A stretch of DNA of 64,000 bases from Pseudosulfitobacter pseudonitzschiae (GTDB lineage: Bacteria; Pseudomonadota; Alphaproteobacteria; Rhodobacterales; Rhodobacteraceae), in the NCBI RefSeq assembly GCF_900129395.1, contig NZ_FQVP01000001.1:1-64000 (forward strand), given 5' to 3'. The stretch's first letter is position 1. Each line of letters begins with the position of its first letter. The notes under the pieces were generated by a model. It made no database searches. It worked only from the letters and a program-made list of their open reading frames with translations, and was not told the DNA's origin. Of this stretch, positions 57,310 through 64,000 are shown one piece after another. The position numbers were made by a program, and so were the translations under genes.

Positions 57310-58710
57310 CTAGCCCACCTGATAGGGCAGCACATCGCGCGTGTGGGGATCGACGCTGAGCTTGCGTTCAAGCGGGGGAACCGACCGCTGGTGACACTGT
57401 TTGCGCTCGCAGATCCGGCAGGAAATCCCGATGGGTTCAAAAGCATCACCTCGCCCCAGATCCAGCCCGTCGGCATAGACCAGATTGCGCGCATGGCTGA
57501 TCTCGCAGCCGAACGAGATGGCAAAGCGCCGCACGGGTGCGCCGAACCGCCCCGCCGGTTTCGACACGTCGCGGGCGAGACTGAGATAGCGCACGCCGTC
57601 CGGCGTTTCTGCCAGCTGGCGCAGGAACTGTCCGGGCTGTTCGAACGCCCGGTGCACGTTCCACAGCGGACAGGCCCCGCCGAACCGCGCGAATTGCAAC
57701 CGCGTGGCGGAATGGCGTTTGGTGATCGTGCCCGCCTGATCGACGCGCACGAAAAAGAACGGAATGCCTTTCGCGCCGGGCCGCTGCATCGTGGACAGGC
57801 GATGCACCACCTGTTCGATGGATGCGCCAAAGCGGCTGGCCAGAACTTCGACATCGTGGCGACAGTCCTGCGCCGCTTGCAGGAACGGGCCATAGGGCAT
57901 CAGCGTGGCACCGGCGAAATAGTTGGCCAGCCCGATCTTGGCGATGGCCCGCGCCTCGGACGACTGGAACCGCGCCAGATCCAGCGTCGCCTCCAACAGC
58001 GCATCCTGCCGCACCAGCGCCAGTTGCAGCAGCATCTGGAAGGTCTGCGTTTCGGGCGAGAGCCGTGACGAAACGCGCAGGGTCTTGGTATTGGCATCAT
58101 AGGACCGGATCAGGTCCATATCGTCAAAGCGCACCGTTACCCCCGCATGGTCCAGCTCGGCCACGACCGAGACACGGATGTTGCCGGGGCGTCCCTTTGC
58201 GGTGGCGAAATGCTCGGCTGCCCGGTCGACTGCGTCTATGTAGTTGTCACAATAGTGAAAGAAATCGCGCACTTCTTCCCACGGGCTTGGTCGCGCACGG
58301 GCATCCTCGCGGCCCAATGCTTCGTCCAGCGAGGCCAGCCGCTCGTGGGTCTGCCGATAGCTGCGGTGCAATGCGATAAACGCATGGGCCAGCGCGGGCG
58401 CGTTGGATGCGGCCAACCGCAGGTCGGCCAAGGGGGGCATATCGCCGGAAAACACCGGATCGGCCAGCGCCTCGCGCATGTCGGACACCAACCGTTCGCT
58501 GTCGCCTGTGCTCAGTTCGGTGACATCCAGCCCGAATTCCTGTGCCAGCGCCAGAACCACCGTCGTGCTGACGGGGCGGTTGTTGTTCTCCATCTGGTTC
58601 AAATAGGGCAGGGACACGCCCAGTTTGGCGGCAAAGTCCTTTTGCGTCATGCCGATGCGCGTGCGGACTTCGCGCAGCTTGGCACCGGCATAGAGTTTCT
58701 GTTGAGCCAT
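57310..58710 (-). CDS. pccR: PccR/ScfR-type transcriptional regulator
   Basis: A 466-residue regulator: an N-terminal XRE helix-turn-helix (LREVRTRIGMTQKDFAAKLG, about 12-31), then an IrrE/ImmA-like domain (about 150-280) and a cysteine-containing C-terminal domain (CPLWNVHRAFEQPGQF, CRICERKQCHQR). This matches the short-chain fatty acyl-CoA regulators, such as PccR of Rhodobacter sphaeroides, which senses acyl-CoA and controls pccB. Copies of TTTGCAAA, its known binding motif, lie upstream of this gene and before pccB. Confidence 0.88.
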   Translation of the reverse strand: MAQQKLYAGAKLREVRTRIGMTQKDFAAKLGVSLPYLNQMENNNRPVSTTVVLALAQEFGLDVTELSTGDSERLVSDMREALADPVFSGDMPPLADLRLAASNAPALAHAFIALHRSYRQTHERLASLDEALGREDARARPSPWEEVRDFFHYCDNYIDAVDRAAEHFATAKGRPGNIRVSVVAELDHAGVTVRFDDMDLIRSYDANTKTLRVSSRLSPETQTFQMLLQLALVRQDALLEATLDLARFQSSEARAIAKIGLANYFAGATLMPYGPFLQAAQDCRHDVEVLASRFGASIEQVVHRLSTMQRPGAKGIPFFFVRVDQAGTITKRHSATRLQFARFGGACPLWNVHRAFEQPGQFLRQLAETPDGVRYLSLARDVSKPAGRFGAPVRRFAISFGCEISHARNLVYADGLDLGRGDAFEPIGISCRICERKQCHQRSVPPLERKLSVDPHTRDVLPYQVG

Positions 58711-58721
58711 GGACGCGTACC

Positions 58722-58758
58722 TTTGCAAATTTGCACAAAGTTACGTTAGCTTTGCAAA
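58722..58758. promoter_or_regulatory. Putative PccR binding sites upstream of the regulator gene
   Basis: Two exact copies of TTTGCAAA (58722-58729 and 58751-58758), with a partial TTTGCACA immediately after the first. They lie between the regulator gene and the transporter gene on the same strand, suggesting autoregulation. Confidence 0.65.
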
Positions 58759-58759
58759 G

Positions 58760-59989
58760 TCAGTCCGGCAAGACCTGAGGTGCAAGCTGGCGTTCGCGCC
58801 AATAGACCGTGCAAATTGCCGCGAGGGCCAGGACCGACGTGATGCACATCATGTAGAGCAGTGGGAAGGCACCAGACTCGGGCGTCAGCAGCGTGCCCAC
58901 CAACCCTGACAGCATCGCCCCGCCACCGATCTGGATTGCGCCGCCCAGACCGGATGCTGTGCCTGCCAGATGCGGGCGCACCGACAGCATGCCTGCAGTG
59001 GCGTTGGGGATCGTCAGGCCGTTGCCAACACCCACGAACATCATCATGCCAAAGAACGACCACGGGTTGCCATAGCCCATCAGGAACAGCGCAAGAGATC
59101 CGGCAACTCCGAAAAGATTGGACAGGCAGCCGTACAATACCAGCCGGTTCACGCCCAGCCGCGTGGCAAAGGCGCCGGTGATGGCGTTGCCCGTCATATA
59201 GCCGATCGCAGGTGCGCCAAAAACCAGCCCCAACATGGAGGGCGACATATGAAACAACACAGACCCGACAAAGGGCGCGCCGCCCAGATAGGCAAAGAAG
59301 GAGCCCGAGCAGCAGGCAGAGGCCAGCGAATAGCCCCAGAACCGCGGGCTGCGCAGCAGTTCGGGATATTCCCGGAACTGCGCGCCCAGCGATTTGCCCG
59401 TGCTGGTGGCTGTCTCGCCCAGATCGGCCCAGACGACCCACAGCGTGATGCCGCCGATGATGAAAAATGCCCAGAAGTTTGCACGCCAGCCGAACAGTTC
59501 ATCCAACAGGCCACCGATTGCCGGGCTGATCATCGGCACGACCGACATGAACATCGTAACGATGCCGATCATCGATGCGCTTTCGTTCTGGTCGTACAAA
59601 TCGCGGATCACCGCACGGCTTAGCACCATGGCCACTGCGCTGACCGCCTGGCACATGCGAAAGAACAGGAAGACATGGGCGGTGGGGGCAAAGATGCAGC
59701 CCAGCGTCGCCAGCAGGAACAACGACAGCCCGCCCAGCAGCACAGGCCTGCGTCCGATGCTGTCCGAGATCGGTCCGATCAAGATTTGCAGGATGGCGCT
59801 GACCCCCAGGAACAAGGCCACCGAAAGCTGCATCAACCTGTATTCGGTATGAAAATACTCGGTCATGTTCGGCAGCGACGGCAGGAACATGTTCATGACC
59901 ATCGCAGACATGCCCGCAAGCATAATCAAGGTCATAAGGTGGGGCGGGGTAGAGCGATTGAGAAAGCGCACAGATGGTATATGTTGCAT
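58760..59989 (-). CDS. Bcr/CflA-family MFS transporter
   Basis: A 409-residue membrane protein with about 12 transmembrane helices and the MFS motif ISDSIGRRPVLLGG (about 73-86) typical of Bcr/CflA drug exporters. The ATG at 59989 was chosen because the upstream in-frame codons are low-quality; a TTG start at 60085 is possible. It lies between pccB and the regulator, flanked by TTTGCAAA sites, so it may belong to the propionate regulon. Confidence 0.85.
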   Translation of the reverse strand: MQHIPSVRFLNRSTPPHLMTLIMLAGMSAMVMNMFLPSLPNMTEYFHTEYRLMQLSVALFLGVSAILQILIGPISDSIGRRPVLLGGLSLFLLATLGCIFAPTAHVFLFFRMCQAVSAVAMVLSRAVIRDLYDQNESASMIGIVTMFMSVVPMISPAIGGLLDELFGWRANFWAFFIIGGITLWVVWADLGETATSTGKSLGAQFREYPELLRSPRFWGYSLASACCSGSFFAYLGGAPFVGSVLFHMSPSMLGLVFGAPAIGYMTGNAITGAFATRLGVNRLVLYGCLSNLFGVAGSLALFLMGYGNPWSFFGMMMFVGVGNGLTIPNATAGMLSVRPHLAGTASGLGGAIQIGGGAMLSGLVGTLLTPESGAFPLLYMMCITSVLALAAICTVYWRERQLAPQVLPD

Positions 59990-60063
59990 TGGTGGAAGGT
60001 AGATTGAGGCCCTACCGGTGTCCATTGCGTTTGGCGCATAGCTGCCATGCGTTTGCGTATGTT

Positions 60064-60111
60064 TTTGCAGATTTGCAATTAGCAAAGGTCACATCGCAAA
60101 GAATTTGCAAA
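60064..60111. promoter_or_regulatory. Putative PccR operator before pccB
   Basis: TTTGCAGA and TTTGCAAT lie back to back (60064-60079), and TTTGCAAA (60104-60111) is preceded by a CGCAAA half-site. These resemble the tandem TTTGCAAA motif bound by PccR. They lie 70-120 bases upstream of the pccB ATG, a suitable place for activation. Confidence 0.65.
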
Positions 60112-60181
60112 TATTCCACAAGATGCTTTTGCGCGCGTCCTTGGCCTGATACCCTGTGTCAAATCGAAACAGGGGCCTGAC

Positions 60182-61714
60182 ATGAAAGACATTCTGACCG
60201 AACTGGAAGACCGTCGCGCACAGGCGCGGCTGGGCGGCGGGCAAGCCCGCATCGACGCACAGCACGGCCGTGGCAAACTGACCGCCCGCGAGCGCATCGA
60301 ATTGCTGCTGGACGAAGACAGCTTTGAAGAGTTCGACATGTTCGTGGCCCACCGCTGCACCGATTTTGGCATGGAAAAGCAAAAGCCTGCGGGTGACGGT
60401 GTCATCACCGGCTGGGGCACGATCAACGGTCGTATGGTCTATGTGTTCAGTCAGGACTTTACCGTCTTTGGCGGCTCGCTGTCCGAAACCCACGCCCAGA
60501 AGATCTGCAAAATTCAGGACATGGCGATCCAGAACGGCGCGCCGGTCATTGGCATCAACGATTCCGGCGGCGCGCGCATTCAGGAAGGGGTTGCTTCGCT
60601 GGCTGGCTACGCCGAAGTGTTCCAGCGCAACATCATGGCCTCGGGCGTGGTGCCGCAGATCAGTCTGATCATGGGGCCTTGCGCCGGTGGCGCTGTCTAT
60701 TCCCCTGCGATGACCGACTTTATCTTCATGGTGCGCGACACCTCCTATATGTTCGTGACCGGCCCCGACGTGGTGAAAACCGTGACCAACGAACAGGTCA
60801 CCGCCGAGGAACTGGGGGGGGCATCCACCCACACCAAGAAATCCAGCGTTGCGGACGGCGCTTTTGAAAACGACGTCGAGGCGCTGGCCGAAGTTCGCCG
60901 CCTTGTCGATTTCCTGCCCCTGAACAACCGCGAAAAACCGCCCGTGCGCCCCTTCTTTGACGAGCCGGGCCGTGTCGAGGACAGCCTTGATACGCTGATC
61001 CCCGAAAACGCCAACACCCCCTACGACATGAAGGAACTGATCCACAAAGTCGCAGACGAGGGCGACTTTTTCGAGATTCAGGAAGATTTCGCCAAGAACA
61101 TCATCACCGGCTTTATCCGTCTTGAAGGTCAGACTGTAGGCGTGGTCGCCAACCAGCCGATGGTGCTGGCGGGATGTCTGGACATCGACAGCAGCCGCAA
61201 GGCCGCGCGGTTCGTGCGGTTCTGCGATGCGTTCGAAATTCCGATCCTGACGCTGGTTGACGTGCCCGGATTCCTGCCCGGCACCGGCCAGGAATATGGC
61301 GGCGTCATCAAGCACGGCGCGAAACTGTTGTTCGCCTATGGCGAAGCGACCGTGCCCAAGGTTACCGTGATCACCCGCAAGGCCTACGGTGGCGCCTATG
61401 ACGTGATGGCGTCCAAACACCTGCGGGGTGATTTCAACTATGCCTGGCCGACAGCTGAGATTGCGGTGATGGGGGCCAAGGGCGCGACCGAGATCATCCA
61501 CCGCGGCGATCTGGGCAATGCCGAGAAAATCGCGAAACACACCGCCGATTACGAAGAACGCTTTGCCAACCCCTTTGTCGCCGCCGAACGCGGATTCATC
61601 GACGAGGTTATCATGCCTCATTCGACCCGGCGGCGGATCAGCAAGGCGTTCGCGTCGCTGCGCACGAAAAAGCTGACGAACCCGTGGAAGAAACACGACA
61701 ACATTCCGCTATGA
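60182..61714 (+). CDS. pccB: Propionyl-CoA carboxylase beta subunit
   Basis: A 510-residue carboxyltransferase. The N-terminus [20 protein letters not shown] (quoted to 20) is diagnostic; oxyanion motifs [13 protein letters not shown] and [12 protein letters not shown] (about 120-132 and 162-173) and a second [15 protein letters not shown] block are present. With PccA it converts propionyl-CoA to methylmalonyl-CoA. The subunit gene pccA lies about 2.2 kb downstream, separated by small genes. Confidence 0.97.
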   Translation: MKDILTELEDRRAQARLGGGQARIDAQHGRGKLTARERIELLLDEDSFEEFDMFVAHRCTDFGMEKQKPAGDGVITGWGTINGRMVYVFSQDFTVFGGSLSETHAQKICKIQDMAIQNGAPVIGINDSGGARIQEGVASLAGYAEVFQRNIMASGVVPQISLIMGPCAGGAVYSPAMTDFIFMVRDTSYMFVTGPDVVKTVTNEQVTAEELGGASTHTKKSSVADGAFENDVEALAEVRRLVDFLPLNNREKPPVRPFFDEPGRVEDSLDTLIPENANTPYDMKELIHKVADEGDFFEIQEDFAKNIITGFIRLEGQTVGVVANQPMVLAGCLDIDSSRKAARFVRFCDAFEIPILTLVDVPGFLPGTGQEYGGVIKHGAKLLFAYGEATVPKVTVITRKAYGGAYDVMASKHLRGDFNYAWPTAEIAVMGAKGATEIIHRGDLGNAEKIAKHTADYEERFANPFVAAERGFIDEVIMPHSTRRRISKAFASLRTKKLTNPWKKHDNIPL

Positions 61715-61768
61715 TCGTCGAGGGAACGCAGATGCACCAGTTCGCGTTGGCTCCGAAAGGAGCAAGCC

Positions 61769-62032
61769 ATGACCAAGGACCACGGGCCGTCCATCAAGGA
61801 CGACGACACCTACGAGGCGCTGCGCGAGGACGGCGCGTCGAAGGAAAAAGCCGCGCGTATTGCAAATGCGCAGGCCAACAGCGAACAGCATCCGTCCGAA
61901 AAGGGGGGCAAGCAGCCACCCTACGAGGACTGGACCAAGGACGATTTGTACGCGCGTGCGCAGGAACTGGAGATCGACGGGCGTTCGGATATGACCAAGG
62001 ACGAGCTGATCAAGGCGCTGCGCCAACACTGA
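61769..62032 (+). CDS. Small charged protein with Rho N-like motif
   Basis: An 87-residue very charged protein. The C-terminal WTKDDLYARAQELEIDGRSD followed by TKDELIKALRQH resembles the Rho N-terminal/SAP-like helix pair, which often binds nucleic acids. The N-terminus resembles DUF7218-type proteins. It has a strong ribosome-binding site (AAAGGAG). Function unknown. Confidence 0.7.
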   Translation: MTKDHGPSIKDDDTYEALREDGASKEKAARIANAQANSEQHPSEKGGKQPPYEDWTKDDLYARAQELEIDGRSDMTKDELIKALRQH

Positions 62033-62048
62033 ACGGACGGGCGGCGTG

Positions 62049-62432
62049 ATGCGGTGTGCCGCCATATTCGCCGCGTTGATGGCCGCCAGCCCCTTGTGGG
62101 CCTTTGACGTGCCGTCCGGGCAAAAGATCGAGCTGCAAGAGGTGTTGATCGACGACACCAGTGGCACGAACATCCTGCGTTTCCGGTTTCTGGCCCCTGC
62201 CATCGCGCGCGAGGGCGGGACCATGACCTATGCGGACAGCGCCTCCGACATCGAGGATCTGTGCGCCAAGACCGCCATTCCTTACATCGCCGAATATGAG
62301 TTGACGCCAGAGATCGTGGTGATCTCGCTGGCCGATCGCGCGGTCGAATTCGGACAGCCCGATCCTGACGCGACCCAGTTCTTTGATGCATTCCGTATCG
62401 AAAATGACACCTGCATCTGGGAGGCTTTTTGA
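62049..62432 (+). CDS. Exported protein, DUF6497-like
   Basis: A 127-residue protein with a signal peptide (CAAIFAALMAASPLWAFDVP, partly quoted) and two cysteines near the middle and end (LCAKTAIPY, DTCIWEAF) that could form a periplasmic disulfide. Such proteins are common in roseobacters as DUF6497, without known role. It follows the small Rho N-like gene by 17 bases. Confidence 0.65.
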   Translation: MRCAAIFAALMAASPLWAFDVPSGQKIELQEVLIDDTSGTNILRFRFLAPAIAREGGTMTYADSASDIEDLCAKTAIPYIAEYELTPEIVVISLADRAVEFGQPDPDATQFFDAFRIENDTCIWEAF

Positions 62433-62646
62433 TGCCTGCACAACATCTTGCGGCGCACCCCTCATGTGAGCGGAAAATTGCGTCTTTGGAGTCACAGCGC
62501 GGCAGCTTGTCGCAGACCGGATATCTTTCACCTGTGGAATCTCATATGATTGCGCCAAGGAAACCCTTTGGGTCCCTTACCTCTATTGAGGCAGGGTCCG
62601 CGCATCCGTGCGGGCAACGCCTTGTGCAACCAAACAGGAGCTACAG

Positions 62647-62793
62647 ATGTCGAAGAACATCATACTTTTGGCAATGTTCGGCCTTACCGCCGTTGTTGCC
62701 GCCTGTGCGCGCGAGCAGCAGGCCGAAGAATTTGTCGTGGTCGATCCCGAGCCCATCTCGGTCGAGCCTACATACACCGGCAAATACAAGTAA
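62647..62793 (+). CDS. Small lipoprotein (48 aa)
   Basis: A 48-residue lipoprotein. The lipobox AVVAAC (Cys about 20) follows a short basic start and hydrophobic segment; the mature part is short and acidic (EEFVVVDPEPISVEP). The ribosome-binding site is AGGAGC. It is reminiscent of entericidin-like or small outer-membrane anchors, but the role is unknown. Too short to be listed by most gene finders. Confidence 0.7.
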   Translation: MSKNIILLAMFGLTAVVAACAREQQAEEFVVVDPEPISVEPTYTGKYK

Positions 62794-62868
62794 TACCAAT
62801 TCAGGGCAGGCCTTTGGGCCTGCTCTGGCCCCTACCTTGGCCACGCAGATGTCACATGGAGGTGTTCC

Positions 62869-63225
62869 ATGCTGAAACATCGCGGTTTCCCCGGTCGTCT
62901 GGCCAGCACCGATTTCCAGTTCACCCTGCGTCGTGCCAACCCAAAGGGGGCCACGCCGCTGATCCGCCGCGAGCGCAAGCGTGACCGCAAGCCTGCGGAC
63001 CGTCGCGCCGACCTGGGCTTTATGAAAGCGCTGTGGGAGCAGTTCGGAAACGACCCGTTCGAACGTGGCAACCTGGACGCGGGGCGGCTGTCGTGGCTGT
63101 TCGGCCGCGAGGTGATCCCGGCGGTCGATGATTTCGACCCTGAATCCTACGAGGCGCTGCTGATCATCGACGAAGCTGTCGCGCGGGCGTCTTTTCCTGA
63201 AGCATTCGACGGGTCTTCGGCATGA
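62869..63225 (+). CDS. Small unknown protein (118 aa)
   Basis: A 118-residue soluble protein with a very basic N-terminal half (RRERKRDRKPADRRADLG) and an acidic C-terminus. The ribosome-binding site is GGAGG. The frame is well isolated and consistent in codon use. I do not recognise a family. Confidence 0.6.
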   Translation: MLKHRGFPGRLASTDFQFTLRRANPKGATPLIRRERKRDRKPADRRADLGFMKALWEQFGNDPFERGNLDAGRLSWLFGREVIPAVDDFDPESYEALLIIDEAVARASFPEAFDGSSA

Positions 63226-63544
63226 TTTTGCTGTCGGTGACCAACTTGCGGCAAGCATTGGCCGACGCGCAAACGTGGCGCTTGGCGACAGTGCGTGCCC
63301 TGTGTCAGGTTCAACCTCAGGGTGCTGCAGCCCGTTCTTTTGCAGCACTTGAACACCATCTCCATACCCCTTCCCCTTACGGGCGGCGGTCTGAACAGTT
63401 TCAGACGCCGCCCGCCTTTTCCGCGGCGCGCCAAAATTGGCGGAAACCGGCGCATGTCGGGGCCTCATGTCTTTTTACATTGCCGGAACCGATCAATCTG
63501 TCATGCGTTGTGTCGGCATATCTGGCAGTAAAAGGACAAAAACC
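63226..63544. other. Intergenic region with hairpin
   Basis: No supported gene. It holds a hairpin at 63381-63413 (gggcggc with gtctga, loop, then tcagac with gccgccc) followed by gccttttcc, consistent with an intrinsic terminator for the small genes upstream. Confidence 0.55.
63381..63420 (+). terminator. Probable intrinsic terminator
   Basis: Two paired stem blocks with a one-base bulge, then a short T-rich tail (cctttt). It would end the transcript of the 62869-63225 gene. Confidence 0.6.
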
Positions 63545-63751
63545 ATGCCCCTTAAATCCATTATCATCGCAGGCATCGCTTGCGCAGGACTGGCCGCTTG
63601 CGGCGATACCCTCGGTGAACAGGCTTTGGTCGGCGGCGCTGTCGGCGCAGGCGCGGCTGCGGTCACATCGGGCAGCGTACTCACGGGTGCCGCTGTCGGC
63701 GTGGCGGGCAACGTCGCATATTGCCAAGTCTACCCGCACAAATGTAACTGA
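63545..63751 (+). CDS. Glycine/alanine-rich small lipoprotein
   Basis: A 68-residue lipoprotein. The signal segment ends in the lipobox GLAACGD (Cys about 19); the body is a glycine-rich GAVGAGAAAVTSG-type stretch that could form a transmembrane hairpin. Outer-membrane lipoproteins with such glycine-zipper-like bodies are common. Tail YCQVYPHKCN has two cysteines. Function unknown. Confidence 0.75.
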   Translation: MPLKSIIIAGIACAGLAACGDTLGEQALVGGAVGAGAAAVTSGSVLTGAAVGVAGNVAYCQVYPHKCN

Positions 63752-63829
63752 TCGGCGCGCGCGGGCAGGGGTTTCCGATGCCTCTGCACGCACACGCCTG
63801 ATCCAATCTGACAATCAAACCAATGCTGC

Positions 63830-63860
63830 AACCGCCCTGCTTTCGCACGGCGGTTTTTTT
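63830..63860 (+). terminator. Intrinsic terminator before pccA
   Basis: aaccgcc pairs with ggcggtt around ctgctttcgcac, followed by a run of T. It lies 33 bases upstream of the pccA ATG, so pccA either has its own promoter in the remaining gap or depends on read-through. Confidence 0.75.
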
Positions 63861-63892
63861 GCGTTCGGCATAAACAACTTAAGGGACCCGCA

Positions 63893-64000
63893 ATGTTCAA
63901 AAAGATCCTGATCGCCAACCGCGGAGAAATCGCCTGTCGCGTCATCAAGACTGCGCGCAAGATGGGTATTCAGACGGTTGCCATCTATTCCGACGCCGAC
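63893..64000 (+). CDS. pccA: Propionyl-CoA carboxylase alpha subunit (5' end only)
   Basis: The first 36 codons read [20 protein letters not shown], the standard N-terminus of biotin carboxylase subunits. Given pccB in the same orientation 2.2 kb upstream, this is most likely PccA, which carries biotin carboxylase and biotin carrier domains. The gene continues beyond the window. AccC cannot be excluded from these codons alone. Confidence 0.85.
   Translation, partial: MFKKILIANRGEIACRVIKTARKMGIQTVAIYSDAD

Noticed and set aside
62641-63468. A 275-residue minus-strand frame opposite small genes
   Set aside because: It is opposite two plus-strand genes that have good ribosome-binding sites, and its amino acid content is typical of a shadow frame.
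63222-63911. A 229-residue plus-strand frame starting at the end of the 118-residue gene
   Set aside because: It crosses two hairpin terminators and overlaps the lipoprotein gene in another frame.
1-64000. CRISPR arrays, rRNA genes, riboswitches
   Set aside because: No regularly spaced repeats, rRNA segments or known riboswitch cores were seen on reading. Structured RNAs without obvious primary motifs could still be missed.

Overview
The window is about 64 kb of high-GC DNA from an alphaproteobacterium of the Rhodobacterales (Roseobacter group). The evidence is a betI-betC-transporter-betB-betA choline sulfate operon, an ScfR/PccR-type regulator with TTTGCAAA sites beside pccB, a form II CoxL-like protein, many Roseobacter-type small proteins, and the GGATATTT-type intergenic repeat. 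The genus cannot be fixed from the sequence alone.

Positions 1-13,776 are accessory DNA. At the extreme left is the 5' end of an IS3-family transposase orfA (minus strand, cut by the window). Next is an AT-richer two-gene cassette: a GHKL-fold ATPase (319-2232) overlapping a protein with no recognised family (2229-3470), which resembles a cargo or defence pair. From about 3.7 to 13.4 kb lies a compact phage- or satellite-like module. A leftward operon of very small, translationally coupled genes ends in a prohead-protease-like gene and an unknown gene. A rightward operon encodes a ribbon-helix-helix regulator, terminase small and large subunits and two unknown genes. A leftward 1286-residue protein joins a primase-like N-terminus to a helicase with an XPD/DinG-like cysteine cluster. 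No portal, major capsid, tail or integrase gene is visible. A non-coding stretch (8611-9262) carries twin palindromes and a long inverted repeat with an AT-rich centre, a candidate origin. The module ends just outside the 3' end of tRNA-Cys (13777-13850), a plausible integration site. Any left attachment site would be outside the window.

Positions 14.1-50 kb are ordinary chromosome: a PCMT-type methyltransferase with a TolC-like channel and a PopZ-like protein; cobQ; efp; ygfZ; a glycosyltransferase; an MsbA-like exporter; a serine-glyoxylate-type aminotransferase; hisC; a crotonase; valS; an orphan form II CoxL-like protein overlapping a DUF2235 hydrolase gene; guanine deaminase; mgtE with 5-formyltetrahydrofolate cyclo-ligase; a YmdB-type phosphodiesterase; two SLC13/TrkA-C permeases; an AI-2E transporter; two Rnk/GreA-like proteins; an FAD dehydrogenase; yebC; argO; a P-loop protein and a DMT transporter.

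Positions 50-56.6 kb hold the choline-O-sulfate to glycine betaine operon. BetI is the repressor, BetC releases choline, a short BCCT-like transporter probably imports substrate, and BetA and BetB oxidise choline to betaine.

Positions 57.3-64 kb are a propionyl-CoA carboxylase locus: the PccR-type regulator and a Bcr/CflA transporter on the minus strand, pccB on the plus strand, four or five small genes (two of them lipoproteins), and the first 36 codons of pccA at the right edge.
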